In this document: piece by piece, positions 27,718-37,600 of the stretch
Layout: each line of letters begins with the position of its first letter
Numbering within the stretch: the stretch's first letter is position 1
DNA from: Thermodesulfobacterium geofontis OPF15
GTDB taxonomy: Bacteria; Desulfobacterota; Thermodesulfobacteria; Thermodesulfobacteriales; Thermodesulfobacteriaceae
Assembly (NCBI RefSeq): GCF_000215975.1
Contig: NC_015682.1
Coordinates: 992,001-1,056,000 of the forward strand
Direction of reading: 5' to 3'
Length of the DNA: 64,000 nt
The notes under the pieces: generated by a model
The model's input: the letters and a program-made list of their open reading frames with translations, nothing else
What the model was told of the DNA's origin: nothing
The model's database searches: none
Position numbers and translations under genes: made by a program

Positions 27718-29802
27718 ATGGAAAAGATGAAAAAAATTGAACATTTGTATTTTTATTTGCTTCTTTTATTGGTAATCTTTTTTGGTCTTTATATAAGATT
27801 TGATGACATAAAATTTTGGGAAGAAAGAAAAGAGATATTTTTTTATAAGGATTTACCTATTTATAGTGAATACGATTCTTATTATTTTGCAAGACTTGCT
27901 TTAGATATAAAAGAAGGAAAATTTAAGCCGGGTTCTATCGACAACTACAGATTTTTTCCTGATAATTCTTCTAAAGCAAAACTTGATGAAAAGACCAAAT
28001 TTTATCCAGAATATTCAATTTCAGGTAATTTGTTAAGTATAATCTGGGCCTATCTTTCTAAGTGGTTTAATATCTCTCTTGAAAAACTTACTTGGTACTT
28101 GATACCCGTTTTAGCTACACTTGTTGCTTTTCCTATGTTTTTTTATCTTAAAGATCTTAATTATTCCTATGCAGGATTGATAGGAGGGCTGATAGCTATT
28201 TCAGCTCCCATGTATCTTTCAAGAACAAATCTTATGAGACTTGACCATGATATTTTAAATTTAACTTTTCCAATTTTTATTGCTTATACCTTTTACAAAT
28301 TTTTTAAAACTCAGGAGAAACTTAAAAAATATATATGGATTTTGATAAGTTCTATATCCTTAGTGTTATACCAATTATGGTACGCTCATCCTAATCTTAA
28401 TTTTGTCTTAGTTTTTATGTTCCTATTAAGATATTTTTGGGATAGAAAATTAAATTGGATTAAAGAAGATATTTTGTTCATTATCTTACTTATACTTCCG
28501 CAGCTCTGGTATATATATATAGGTCCTTTTCATCTTTATGAACAGGTAAAAGTCTTAGTTTTTAATATTAAAAGTCCTACTTCTGCTGAAATTTTATTTA
28601 AAGACTTTCCTAATGTTTTTATGTCTATTTCTGAATTACAAAGATTACAATTTAAAGAGGTTATAGAAAGTGTTATTTTAAACTACTATTTAGGAATTTT
28701 GGGGCTTATAGGAGCTTTTCTTTTCTTTCTTTTTAATTTGAGAAACACACTTTTTATTTTACCTTTTTTTGTAATAGGACTTTTATCCTTTTTTTCAGGT
28801 GCTCGTTTTGCAATGTATCTTGCACCATTTATAGGAATAGGAATAGGCTATTTAATTTATTTATTTTTTAATCAATTTATGCCTAAGTTAGCACTATTTA
28901 AAGAACCAGAAAAGCAAAGATTAATAATTCACTTTATAGGGTCTTTTCTTCTTCTTTTAACTATATGGGCTCAAAAACCTGTTTTGGGATTTAATAGCTA
29001 TCCCAAGGTTTTTTCTCCATTAGTTAAAGATATGGAGTATATTAAAATTCATACGCCTGAGAATAGTGCTATTTGGACATGGTGGGATTATGGTTATGCC
29101 TTTCAGCTTTACTCAAGAAGAACAACTTTCCACGATGGTGGATCTCAGAGTTCTCCTAAAACATATTTTATAGCAAGAAGCTTTACTACTTCAGATCCGA
29201 GGGAAGCTTGGTTTATTACTTCTTTTATAAGTAATTTTGGATTAACAGGTATTGCAGAAAAATTAAAAGAAGGGATTTCTGCAAAAGAATTGGTAGAAAA
29301 AATAAGAGAGGGAAAATATATAAAAGAGATAAAAACACCAATTTACTGGGTATTTACTTTGGATTTATTTGGGAAATTTGCTTGGATCCATTACTTTGGA
29401 AGTTATAATTTTGACACTAAAGAAGGAAGATTTGGAAGAATTATAGCTCCAAGTCAATGCAAAATTTTAACTGAAAATTTTATTGATTGCGAAGATGGAA
29501 GACTTTCTATAGATTTAAACAGCGGTATAATAACGGATTCTTCTAAGGGAGTAGCCACTATTAGTAATTTTTATTTTAAAACCCCAGAAAATTTTTTTCA
29601 AAAAAAGTTTTTTGAAAGAGGTTATGTAGTTGAGGTTGTTAAAGGAAAAGAAGGAGGACAGGTTTTTATATTAGATAAAGATGTTTTTGAAACTCTGTTT
29701 AATCAGATGTTTATCTTAAGAAAATATGATCCCAAGTATTTTGAATTAGTTTTTGATGATTTTCCTTATATGGTAATATATAAAGTAAAAGAAAAAATTT
29801 AA
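27718..29802 (+). CDS. STT3-type oligosaccharyltransferase (PglB/AglB family)
   Basis: Membrane enzyme that moves a lipid-linked glycan to Asn of exported proteins. About 694 residues hold roughly 11-13 membrane helices (1-430) and a C-terminal periplasmic domain. The first external loop has the metal-site acidic motif SEYDSYYFARLALD. The second, LMRLDHDILN, carries another acidic residue. The catalytic-domain hallmark WWDYGYAFQL (W-W-D-Y-G) is present at about residue 455, followed by TTFHDGGSQSS. Start choice among the TTG at 27712 and the ATGs at 27718 and 27727 is uncertain because no clear SD is present. Bacterial STT3 enzymes are uncommon outside Campylobacterota and sulphate reducers. 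No glycan-synthesis genes flank it. Confidence 0.9.
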   Translation: MEKMKKIEHLYFYLLLLLVIFFGLYIRFDDIKFWEERKEIFFYKDLPIYSEYDSYYFARLALDIKEGKFKPGSIDNYRFFPDNSSKAKLDEKTKFYPEYSISGNLLSIIWAYLSKWFNISLEKLTWYLIPVLATLVAFPMFFYLKDLNYSYAGLIGGLIAISAPMYLSRTNLMRLDHDILNLTFPIFIAYTFYKFFKTQEKLKKYIWILISSISLVLYQLWYAHPNLNFVLVFMFLLRYFWDRKLNWIKEDILFIILLILPQLWYIYIGPFHLYEQVKVLVFNIKSPTSAEILFKDFPNVFMSISELQRLQFKEVIESVILNYYLGILGLIGAFLFFLFNLRNTLFILPFFVIGLLSFFSGARFAMYLAPFIGIGIGYLIYLFFNQFMPKLALFKEPEKQRLIIHFIGSFLLLLTIWAQKPVLGFNSYPKVFSPLVKDMEYIKIHTPENSAIWTWWDYGYAFQLYSRRTTFHDGGSQSSPKTYFIARSFTTSDPREAWFITSFISNFGLTGIAEKLKEGISAKELVEKIREGKYIKEIKTPIYWVFTLDLFGKFAWIHYFGSYNFDTKEGRFGRIIAPSQCKILTENFIDCEDGRLSIDLNSGIITDSSKGVATISNFYFKTPENFFQKKFFERGYVVEVVKGKEGGQVFILDKDVFETLFNQMFILRKYDPKYFELVFDDFPYMVIYKVKEKI

Positions 29803-29819
29803 CCAAGGAGCAATTAAAT

Positions 29820-30161
29820 ATGGCATTTATCATAAATCTTAAAAATTTAGAAATGAAAGCCCATCCTAAATTTGAAGGCGTTAAAATAGGATATATTCTT
29901 ACTAAAGAAAAACATCCAGAGTTAAGTATTACTGTTCTTGAAATTTCGCCTGGTGCTGAAATTCCATTACATACACATGAAAAAGAGGTAGATACCATTT
30001 TTGTTTTAGAAGGAACTGCCAAAATATACATAGAGGACGCATGGAAAACTGTAAAAAAAGGAGATGTAATTGTAATTAGCCCTAAAGAAGTTCACGGAGT
30101 TAAAACCTTAGGTAAAAAACCTTTTAAGTGTTATATTGTTCATGCTCCAGCCCTTTGGTAA
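29820..30161 (+). CDS. Small cupin-domain protein
   Basis: A 113-residue single cupin barrel. The metal-ligand motifs are visible: PLHTHEKEVDTIFVLEG (H-x-H followed by a Glu-type ligand region) and, about 40 residues on, SPKEVHGVKTLGKKPFKCYI with the last His. The metal and substrate are unknown. It lies 17 bp after STT3 and 11 bp before argB on the same strand. Confidence 0.85.
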   Translation: MAFIINLKNLEMKAHPKFEGVKIGYILTKEKHPELSITVLEISPGAEIPLHTHEKEVDTIFVLEGTAKIYIEDAWKTVKKGDVIVISPKEVHGVKTLGKKPFKCYIVHAPALW

Positions 30162-30172
30162 GGTTAATTTTT

Positions 30173-31069
30173 ATGGTTGTTAATATTCACGAAAAAGCTC
30201 AGATATTAATTTCAGCTCTTCCATATTTTAGAAAATTTTACAAAAAAATTATGGTTATTAAATATGGCGGACATGCCATGGTTGATGAAGCCTTGAAATC
30301 TGCCTTTGCTCAAGACATAGTATTAATGAAGTATGTAGGAATTCGCCCAGTTATTGTTCATGGAGGAGGTCCTCAAATAAATCAGGTTATGGAAAGAATG
30401 GGTTTAAAGCCAATTTTTATTGAAGGACAAAGGGTTACAGATGAAGAAACTATGAATGTTGTTGAGATGGTTCTTGTAGGTACAGTAAATAAAAAAATTG
30501 TAAGTTTTATAAATAAAGCCGGGGGGAAAGCTGTTGGACTCTCAGGAAGAGATGGAAATCTTATATTAGCAGAAAAAATGACAGTTTATAAATACACTGG
30601 AGAAGATAGACCACCAGAAATTATAGATATAGGGAGAGTAGGGAAGGTTAAAGAAATTAATCCCGAAGTTTTATATACCCTTATTGAAAATGATTTTATT
30701 CCTGTTATAGCTCCTGTTGGAGTAGGACCTGATGGAGAAGCTTATAATATAAATGCAGACCTTGTTGCAGGAGCATTAGCAGGAGCTTTGGGGGCAGAAA
30801 AATTAATTTATCTTTCAGATGTAGAGGGAGTTAAAGATGAAAAAGGAAATTTAATTTCTACCCTTTATGTAGAGGATATAAATGAGCTTATTGAAAAGGA
30901 GATAGTTAAAGGAGGAATGATTCCAAAATTAAAAAGTGCAAGAAAGGCGATTTTATCAGGAGTAAAAAAGGTTCATATTATAGATGGTAGAATAGCCCAT
31001 AGTTTAATTATAGAACTCTTTACTGATGAAGGACTGGGGACTCAAATTTTGGCTAAAGGAGGGGATTAA
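30173..31069 (+). CDS. argB: Acetylglutamate kinase
   Basis: Second step of arginine synthesis, phosphorylating N-acetylglutamate. The 298 residues of the amino-acid-kinase fold have KIMVIKYGGHAMVDEALK with the catalytic Lys, VIVHGGGPQINQVMERMG, and GGMIPKLKSARKAILSGVKKVHIIDGR. The N-terminal helix (VNIHEKAQILISALPYF) is typical of the arginine-inhibited hexameric form, which suggests feedback control. The ATG at 30173 is chosen. The longer frame from the TTG at 30128 would overlap the cupin gene and add non-conserved residues. Confidence 0.95.
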   Translation: MVVNIHEKAQILISALPYFRKFYKKIMVIKYGGHAMVDEALKSAFAQDIVLMKYVGIRPVIVHGGGPQINQVMERMGLKPIFIEGQRVTDEETMNVVEMVLVGTVNKKIVSFINKAGGKAVGLSGRDGNLILAEKMTVYKYTGEDRPPEIIDIGRVGKVKEINPEVLYTLIENDFIPVIAPVGVGPDGEAYNINADLVAGALAGALGAEKLIYLSDVEGVKDEKGNLISTLYVEDINELIEKEIVKGGMIPKLKSARKAILSGVKKVHIIDGRIAHSLIIELFTDEGLGTQILAKGGD

Positions 31070-31071
31070 GG

Positions 31072-33717
31072 TTGGAAGCTGAAATTTTAGAAAAAAGTTA
31101 TGATCCTAAAAGGGTTGAAGAAAAATGGTATAAAATTTGGGAAGAAAAAGGTTATTTTGAGCCAACTTATGATAAAACTAAACCCAAATTTTCTATAGTA
31201 ATTCCTCCTCCAAATGTTACAGGAGCTTTACACATCGGTCATGCATTAAATAATACACTTCAAGATGTATTGGTTAGATATAAAAGAATGGATGGATATG
31301 ATGTATTGTGGGTTCCTGGTACAGATCATGCAGGAATAGCAACTCAAAATGTAGTTGAAAAGGAATTAGCTAAAGAGGGTCTTACAAGATATGATTTAGG
31401 AAGAGAGGCTTTTTTGAAGAGAGTTTGGGAATGGAAAGCATTATACGGAGGCAAAATTATTAGCCAACTTAAAAAATTAGGTGCAAGTTGCAGCTGGTCC
31501 TATGAAAGATTTACTATGGATGAGGGACTTTCTCGTGCAGTTAGAGAAGTATTTGTTAGACTTTGGGAAGAAGGTTTAATTTATAAGGGAGACTATATTA
31601 TCAACTGGTGTCCCAGATGTGAAACAGCTCTTGCGGATTTAGAAGTAGAATTTGAAAGTGTAGCAGGAAAACTTTGGTATATAAAATATCCCTTAGAAGA
31701 TGGTAGCAATTATATTGTTGTTGCTACTACAAGACCAGAAACCATGCTTGGAGATACAGCAGTAGCAGTGCATCCTGAAGATAAACGATATAGAGCTTTA
31801 ATTGGTAAAAATATAAAACTCCCTTTAATAGGAAGGATTATACCTATTATTGCTGATAAAATAGTTGATCCTGAGTTCGGAACAGGAGCTGTTAAGGTTA
31901 CACCAGCTCACGATTTTACAGATTTTGAGATTGCAAAAAGACATAAATTACCTTTTGTAAAAGTTATAGATGAAAAAGGAAAAATGACTGAAGAAGCAGG
32001 AAAATATGTAGGACTTGATAGATTTGAAGCAAGAAAAAAGGTAATAGAAGATTTAAAAAAAGAAGGACTTTTAGAAAAAGAAAAAGATTATCAACTCGTT
32101 TTAGGGCATTGTTATAGGTGTAATACTGTAATTGAACCTTTGCTTTCAAAACAGTGGTTTGTGTCTACTAAACCTCTTGCACAGCCAGCTATCTCAGCAG
32201 TAGAATATGGATTTATTAAGTTTATTCCTGAAAACTGGGTTAATCTCTATTTTGATTGGATGAGAAATATAAGAGATTGGTGTATTTCAAGACAAATATG
32301 GTGGGGTCATAGAATACCTGTCTGGTATTGTAGCTCTTGCGGAGAAACTATAGTAAGTAGAGAAGAAAATGTAGATATATGCCCTTTTTGTGGGTCTAAG
32401 GAATTAAAAAGAGACGAAGATGTACTTGATACTTGGTTTTCTTCAGCTCTTTGGCCCTTTTCTACCCTTGGTTGGCCTGAAAAAACAGAAGCTCTAAAAA
32501 CTTTTTATCCTACCTCGGTTTTGGTAACAAGTTTTGATATTATCTTTTTCTGGGTTGCCAGAATGATAATGATGGGAATTCATTTTACAGGTCAAATCCC
32601 TTTTAAAAATGTATATATCCATGCCTTGGTGAGGGATGAAAAAGGACAAAAAATGAGCAAAAGTAGAGGAAATGTGATAGATCCTTTAGAAATGATAGAG
32701 AAATATGGAACCGATGCTTTAAGGTTTACTTTAATTGCTCTTGCTGCCCAGGGAAGAGATATTAAACTTTCAGAAGCTCGTATTGAAGGATTTAGACATT
32801 TTATTAATAAAATTTGGAATGCTGCCAGATTCGTTTTAATGAACCTAAAAGATTATATTCCTGATAAAAAAGACCTTAATTTTGAGGAACTACCTTTATT
32901 TTCTAAATGGATTCTTTCTGAGCTTCAAAAAACTATAAAAATAACCAGAGAAAAACTTGAAGAATTTGAATTTGATCAATCAGCTATGCAAGTTTATCAC
33001 TTTTTTTGGGATAAATTCTGCGATTGGTATTTGGAAATTTCTAAAATTTATTTAAAAGATCCTAATTATAGAAAAAGCACTCAAAAAGTACTCTTAGAGG
33101 TTCTTAAAAATTCATTAAAATTATTGCATCCTTTCATACCTTTTATCACAGAAGAAATATGGCAATATCTTCCTGAAAGAGAGACCGAGCACATTATTAT
33201 AGCTAAATATCCTTTATATGAAGAAAAATTTGTTGACGAAATTGCTGAAAAGTGGGTTAAAATTTTGCAAGAATTAATTGTAGGGATAAGAAGTATAAAA
33301 GCTGAATATAACTTGACTACGAAAACCGATTTAGTTGTTACTTTTAGAAGTTCAGATAAAGAGGTTTTAGATTTTATTAAAAATCAAAAAGAACCGATCA
33401 AATTTTTAGCAAAGATTTCAGATATTGAATTGAGGAGTAATTATGAAAAGAAAAAGGGTGAAGTTTCTGTAGTTTTACAAGAAGGTGAAATATTTATAAA
33501 CCTTGAAGGATTAATTGATGTAGAAAAAGAAATAAAAAGATTGGAAAAGGAAAAAGAAAAAATAGAAAAAAAATTGGTTCAAATTGAGAAAAAATTAAAA
33601 AATAAGGAATTTTTGGAAAAAGCACCCAGAGAAATTGTTGAAAAAGAAAAAAATAGTTATAATGATTTAAAAGAAAGGCTTAATAAAATAATACATTATC
33701 TTTCTGATTTAAAATAA
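31072..33717 (+). CDS. valS: Valyl-tRNA synthetase
   Basis: Class I aminoacyl-tRNA synthetase of 881 residues. It shows HIGH as IPPPNVTGALHIGHALNNTL and KMSKS as GQKMSKSRGNVIDPLEMIEKYG. The editing (CP1) domain contains TTRPETMLGDTAVAVHPED, and a C-x2-C/C-x2-C zinc-binding pair (WYCSSCGETI... ICPFCG) follows. The C terminus is the valS coiled coil (EKEIKRLEKEKEKIEKKLV). It starts with TTG two bases after the argB stop, preceded by SD AGGAGGGG. There is no T-box before it because it sits inside the argB transcript. Confidence 0.96.
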   Translation: MEAEILEKSYDPKRVEEKWYKIWEEKGYFEPTYDKTKPKFSIVIPPPNVTGALHIGHALNNTLQDVLVRYKRMDGYDVLWVPGTDHAGIATQNVVEKELAKEGLTRYDLGREAFLKRVWEWKALYGGKIISQLKKLGASCSWSYERFTMDEGLSRAVREVFVRLWEEGLIYKGDYIINWCPRCETALADLEVEFESVAGKLWYIKYPLEDGSNYIVVATTRPETMLGDTAVAVHPEDKRYRALIGKNIKLPLIGRIIPIIADKIVDPEFGTGAVKVTPAHDFTDFEIAKRHKLPFVKVIDEKGKMTEEAGKYVGLDRFEARKKVIEDLKKEGLLEKEKDYQLVLGHCYRCNTVIEPLLSKQWFVSTKPLAQPAISAVEYGFIKFIPENWVNLYFDWMRNIRDWCISRQIWWGHRIPVWYCSSCGETIVSREENVDICPFCGSKELKRDEDVLDTWFSSALWPFSTLGWPEKTEALKTFYPTSVLVTSFDIIFFWVARMIMMGIHFTGQIPFKNVYIHALVRDEKGQKMSKSRGNVIDPLEMIEKYGTDALRFTLIALAAQGRDIKLSEARIEGFRHFINKIWNAARFVLMNLKDYIPDKKDLNFEELPLFSKWILSELQKTIKITREKLEEFEFDQSAMQVYHFFWDKFCDWYLEISKIYLKDPNYRKSTQKVLLEVLKNSLKLLHPFIPFITEEIWQYLPERETEHIIIAKYPLYEEKFVDEIAEKWVKILQELIVGIRSIKAEYNLTTKTDLVVTFRSSDKEVLDFIKNQKEPIKFLAKISDIELRSNYEKKKGEVSVVLQEGEIFINLEGLIDVEKEIKRLEKEKEKIEKKLVQIEKKLKNKEFLEKAPREIVEKEKNSYNDLKERLNKIIHYLSDLK

Positions 33718-33737
33718 AATGAAAAAGAAGTTATAAA

Positions 33738-34088
33738 ATGGATGCAGATAAACGTTATTATACTCGTTATGTAATTTCTTTAAAGGGAAGGGTGGCAACT
33801 GAAAAAGGAAGTACCTTTCCGGTTGAAATTGTAGATATAAGTGCAGAAGGAGCAAGGTTAAAGACAGATTCTCAAGTAAATTTAAATAAAGGAGATATTA
33901 TAAATTTAGTAATAAAATGGAAGTCGTCTATTAAAACTAAGGCTGAAATAAGATGGGTTAAAAATGAAAAATTTCACACAGAATTTGGAATAATGTTTAC
34001 AGAAATGGATATGGCAAATAGAGAAGCTCTATCTTCTCTTATTTCAGAAATTGCTTTAGCTTCCCTCAGTGATTTATATACTCGCTAA
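33738..34088 (+). CDS. PilZ-domain protein
   Basis: Predicted c-di-GMP receptor of 116 residues that is nothing but a PilZ domain. The two binding motifs are present: RYYTR (R-x3-R) at about residue 6 and DISAEGARL (D-x-S-x2-G) at about residue 32. It has no output domain and so must act by binding a partner. It lies 20 bp after valS, and its 3' end overlaps convergent smc by 23 bp. Confidence 0.88.
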   Translation: MDADKRYYTRYVISLKGRVATEKGSTFPVEIVDISAEGARLKTDSQVNLNKGDIINLVIKWKSSIKTKAEIRWVKNEKFHTEFGIMFTEMDMANREALSSLISEIALASLSDLYTR

Positions 34089-37000
34089 AGAAATTTTCTT
34101 TTTTAATAACAAATATTTTTGAAATTCCTTTTTCTTCCATAGTTACACCAAGAAGGGTATCTACTTCCTTCATAATATGTGGATTATGGGTAATTAAAAT
34201 TATTTGGGAAGATCTTTTAATTAAATCAAGAAGTTTAATAAATTTTAAGGAATTTTTTTCATCTAAAAAGGCATCTACTTCATCTAATATACAAAAGGGT
34301 CCAGGTTTAACTAAATAAAAGGAAATTAAGATAACTAAAGCGCAAAGGGATTTCTCTCCTCCAGAAAGCATATTTATATGCTTTAGACCTTTATGAGGAA
34401 AATTTATTTTTAGCTCAAGCCCAGAGCTTAAAGGATCTTCTCCTGAAAGCAAAAGTTCAACCTTCCCATTTTTAAAAACAAGAGGAAAAATCTCCTCTAA
34501 TTTTTTATTAACCTCTTCCAAGGTTTTTAAAATTCTTTCTCTTGATATTTCTCTAATATTTTCTAAAATTTTTTTAAATTCTCTTATACTTACCTCTAAA
34601 TCCTCTTTTTCTTTCATTAATTTTTCATATCTTTGGGATACGAATTCAAATTCCCTTAAACTTGCTAAATTAACTTCTTTAAATTCATTTAATAAATTTT
34701 TTGTTTTCTCAATTTCTTCTTCGACTTCCTCAAGGTTAAATTTTTCTTTATTTTCTTGAATAAATTCGGTTTCTATTTCAAACCCAAATTCTTTTAAATT
34801 CCTATAAATAGAATCTAAAAACAATTTTTTCTCTAACAAATACAATTCTAAATTGTGTTCCTCAGTATCTAATTCCTTGAGTTCCTTTTCTATTTTTCTC
34901 TTTTTATTTTCTAAAGCTTTTAATTTTTTTTCTCCTTCCTCCTTTTTCATTAAAAGATCTTCAAGGACTTTAGTAAGATCAGAAATTTCAGAACTTAAAT
35001 TTTTAATTCTTTTATTAAACTCTTTTATTTTGTCTTTCAAATAGTTAATTTCTTTTAGTAAAGCTTCTTTATCAAATTCATACTGTCTTAAGAAAATCTT
35101 TATTTTTTTAATTTCTTCCTGAATAAAGTCTTTTCTTTTTCTTAAATTTTCTTCTTCAGTTTTTATTTTTATTATTTCTTGTTCAAGAAAATTAATTTTT
35201 TGATTGATTTCTTCTAAATTTTCTTTTAAACTTAGATTTTCTTTCTTAACTGTTTCATATTCTTTTTTCCTTCTATTAATCAATTCACTTATATCAATTA
35301 GTTTTTTATTGAGATTTTCTTTCTCATCTTTTAAACTTTTTAATTCATTCTCGATATGATTTATTTTTTCTCCTAAATTTATTTTTTCTGTCTCCAATTT
35401 TATACAAGATATTTCTATCTTTTCCTTTTGAGATCTTAAATTTTCAAGCCCATTATTAATATTTTTAATTTCTTTCTCAGCCCTTTTAAGTTCCTTTTCC
35501 AAATTTTCTATTTTTAACTTTAATTCTTTCTCCTTTTCAAGAAGAGTTTTTAAATCTTTTTCTAAAGCTTCAACTTTATTTAAAAGATCTATTTTTTCTT
35601 TTTTTAAACTAAAAACACCCTTTTTTTCTTTTCTTATAAAGCAAATAAATCCATAAGGAGTTAATAAAATTTTTTCTTTTATAAAATAAATGAATCTGGG
35701 ATGTGTTTTATAACTTTCTAAAATTTCATCTGAAAAAGAATTATATCTTTCTATAGAAAAAGATTTAATTATTTCAGGTTCTCCCCAAAGAAAGATAATA
35801 TTTTCTTTAAGGTCTTGTGAGATAAAATTTTTTATTAAATTAAGTTCTTCTATCACAAAGGCATCTAAATTTTCTTTAAATATTAACTCAAGTAATGATA
35901 TATCTTCAGTACTTAAATTAAGATAACTTTCCAAAGAGGGTAAATTTAAATTTTTTGAAATTGAAGATAAATTTTTAGAAAGTATCTTTTCTATTAGACT
36001 TAGTCTATCTTTTAAAGATTGTATCTCAATTAAAAGGTTTTGCTTTTTAGCATTGAAATTTTCAAGCTTTTTATATAATTCCTTACTATCTTCAATGATT
36101 TTTTCTTTAAAATTAATTAAATCCTCTAAAGTTTTCTCTTTTTCTTTAAATAGATTTTCTAAAGCCTTTTTTTCTTTTTCTAAGTTTTTCAAATTTATAA
36201 AAAGATCTTCTAAAATTTTTTCATTTATATCCTTTTCTTTTTCTAATTGAGAAATTTTTTTTTCAAGAGAGTTTCTTTTTTCTTTGAGATTTTCTTCTTC
36301 TTTTTCTGTTAAAAGATATTCTTTTTCAAAATTTTGGAAATTTTTGAGTTTTTCTTCAAATATTTTTGAAATTTTTTCTTTTTCTCTTTTAAGATTTATT
36401 AAATTTTCATTGAGGGTTTCTTTTTTTTCTCTCAGATTTTTTAAACTAATTTCTATAGTAGAAAGTTCTTTATTAAAATTGTTAAATTTTTCTTCTTCAT
36501 TTTCTCTTTTTAGTTTTATTTTTTCCAATTTATGGTTTAATTCGTTTTCTTGTTTTACTAAATTTTCTAAATTTTCTTTATGTTCTTTTAAGTAATTTTC
36601 TTTAGATTGTAGATCCTTTTTAAGATCCTTTATTTTTCTTTCTAAAATAAGAATTTCCTGATAAATTGCTTGTTCTTCTTTTTCTAAACATTCTACTTCT
36701 TTTTCAAGGGTTTGTTTTTGATTTAAAAGTTCCTCCTTTCTTTTTTTTAATTTTTCTTTTTCTTTTTGGTTTAATTCAAGTAGATACAAATTTTTTTGGA
36801 TTAAAAGCTTTTGGAGTTTTTCTTTTAAGCTTATATATTTTCTTGCCTCTTCTGCCTGTTTTTTTAAAATTTCATACTGTCCTCTAACTTCATTAATTAT
36901 GTCTTTAAGTCTTAATAGATTTTCTTCTGTTTTTTGAAGATTTTTAAGTGTATTTTCTTCAGTAATTTTTAATTTTGAGACACCTGCAAGATCTTCCAAA

Positions 37001-37482
37001 AGTATTTTTCTTTCCTTAGGGGAAAGGTCAATAAATTTGCTTACTTCCCCCTGTTCAATAATTCCGTAACTTTGAGGATTTACTCCTAAATCAAGAAAGA
37101 GAAACTGTATATCTTTAAGTCTACAAGGTTTTTGATTAATAAAATATTCGCTTTCTCCATTTCTATAAAATCTTCTTGTAATTAATATTTCTGGAAAATC
37201 TTTATATGTTTCCCACACTGGGGGTTCATGATTTAAAAGGAGTTTTACTTCCGCAAAGTCGATATTTCTATTGTTATTTCCTGAAAATATTAGATCAGAA
37301 AGTTCTTTTACTCTTAATTTTTTGGGGCTTTGTTCTCCAAGAACCCAGCGTATAGCATCAAGTATGTTACTTTTTCCGGATCCGTTTGGACCAACAATAG
37401 CTGTTATTTTTGGAGAAAAAGGAATGGAAACTTTATAAGGAAAAGACTTAAAACCATAAATTTCTAATCTTTTAATAAACAT
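34066..37482 (-). CDS. smc: Chromosome segregation ATPase SMC
   Basis: Condensin subunit of 1138 residues. The N-terminal head has Walker A GPNGSGKSNILDAIRWVLGE and the Q-loop region. The C-terminal head has the signature LSGGEKSLCALVIL and Walker B FCILDEVDAFLDEKN. Between them lie two long Lys/Glu/Leu coiled coils. The central segment (about residues 500-640) is the expected hinge position, but the usual G-x6-G-x3-G-G hinge glycines are not visible. It contains instead DAFVIEELNLIKNFI and an isolated ENIIFLWGEPEIIKSF stretch. The hinge looks atypical. It is convergent with the PilZ gene. Confidence 0.93.
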   Translation of the reverse strand: MFIKRLEIYGFKSFPYKVSIPFSPKITAIVGPNGSGKSNILDAIRWVLGEQSPKKLRVKELSDLIFSGNNNRNIDFAEVKLLLNHEPPVWETYKDFPEILITRRFYRNGESEYFINQKPCRLKDIQFLFLDLGVNPQSYGIIEQGEVSKFIDLSPKERKILLEDLAGVSKLKITEENTLKNLQKTEENLLRLKDIINEVRGQYEILKKQAEEARKYISLKEKLQKLLIQKNLYLLELNQKEKEKLKKRKEELLNQKQTLEKEVECLEKEEQAIYQEILILERKIKDLKKDLQSKENYLKEHKENLENLVKQENELNHKLEKIKLKRENEEEKFNNFNKELSTIEISLKNLREKKETLNENLINLKREKEKISKIFEEKLKNFQNFEKEYLLTEKEEENLKEKRNSLEKKISQLEKEKDINEKILEDLFINLKNLEKEKKALENLFKEKEKTLEDLINFKEKIIEDSKELYKKLENFNAKKQNLLIEIQSLKDRLSLIEKILSKNLSSISKNLNLPSLESYLNLSTEDISLLELIFKENLDAFVIEELNLIKNFISQDLKENIIFLWGEPEIIKSFSIERYNSFSDEILESYKTHPRFIYFIKEKILLTPYGFICFIRKEKKGVFSLKKEKIDLLNKVEALEKDLKTLLEKEKELKLKIENLEKELKRAEKEIKNINNGLENLRSQKEKIEISCIKLETEKINLGEKINHIENELKSLKDEKENLNKKLIDISELINRRKKEYETVKKENLSLKENLEEINQKINFLEQEIIKIKTEEENLRKRKDFIQEEIKKIKIFLRQYEFDKEALLKEINYLKDKIKEFNKRIKNLSSEISDLTKVLEDLLMKKEEGEKKLKALENKKRKIEKELKELDTEEHNLELYLLEKKLFLDSIYRNLKEFGFEIETEFIQENKEKFNLEEVEEEIEKTKNLLNEFKEVNLASLREFEFVSQRYEKLMKEKEDLEVSIREFKKILENIREISRERILKTLEEVNKKLEEIFPLVFKNGKVELLLSGEDPLSSGLELKINFPHKGLKHINMLSGGEKSLCALVILISFYLVKPGPFCILDEVDAFLDEKNSLKFIKLLDLIKRSSQIILITHNPHIMKEVDTLLGVTMEEKGISKIFVIKKENFFSEYINH

Positions 37483-37511
37483 TTACCTAAAAAACATGAG
37501 AAGGTTACCCT

Positions 37512-37517
37512 ATTATA
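37512..37517 (-). promoter_or_regulatory. Extended -10 element of the smc promoter
   Basis: On the minus strand, TGGTATAAT contains a perfect -10 with the TGn extension, 30 bp before the smc start. No good -35 is visible, as expected for extended -10 promoters. Confidence 0.45.
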
Positions 37518-37529
37518 CCACAAACACTA

Positions 37530-37588
37530 AAATTAAAAATAAAAATTGCCACTTCGTAAGTGGTAATTTTCTACCACTTACGAAGTGG
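37530..37588 (-). terminator. Strong intrinsic terminator after the near-KaiC gene
   Basis: A 17-bp perfect stem (37549-37565 with 37572-37588) has the six-base loop ATTTTC. On the minus strand it is followed by a T-rich tract (CAATTTTTATTTTTAATTT). Each arm is itself palindromic (CCACTTCGTAAGTGG and CCACTTACGAAGTGG), so cruciform or dimer-binding roles are also possible. It isolates smc from the KaiC pair. Confidence 0.8.
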
Positions 37589-37600
37589 TAGATGGTAGGG

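Noticed and set aside
34853-36887. Several Phe/Ser-rich frames on the plus strand opposite smc
   Set aside because: They are low-complexity complements of the Lys/Glu coiled-coil codons of smc, with no SD or domain.
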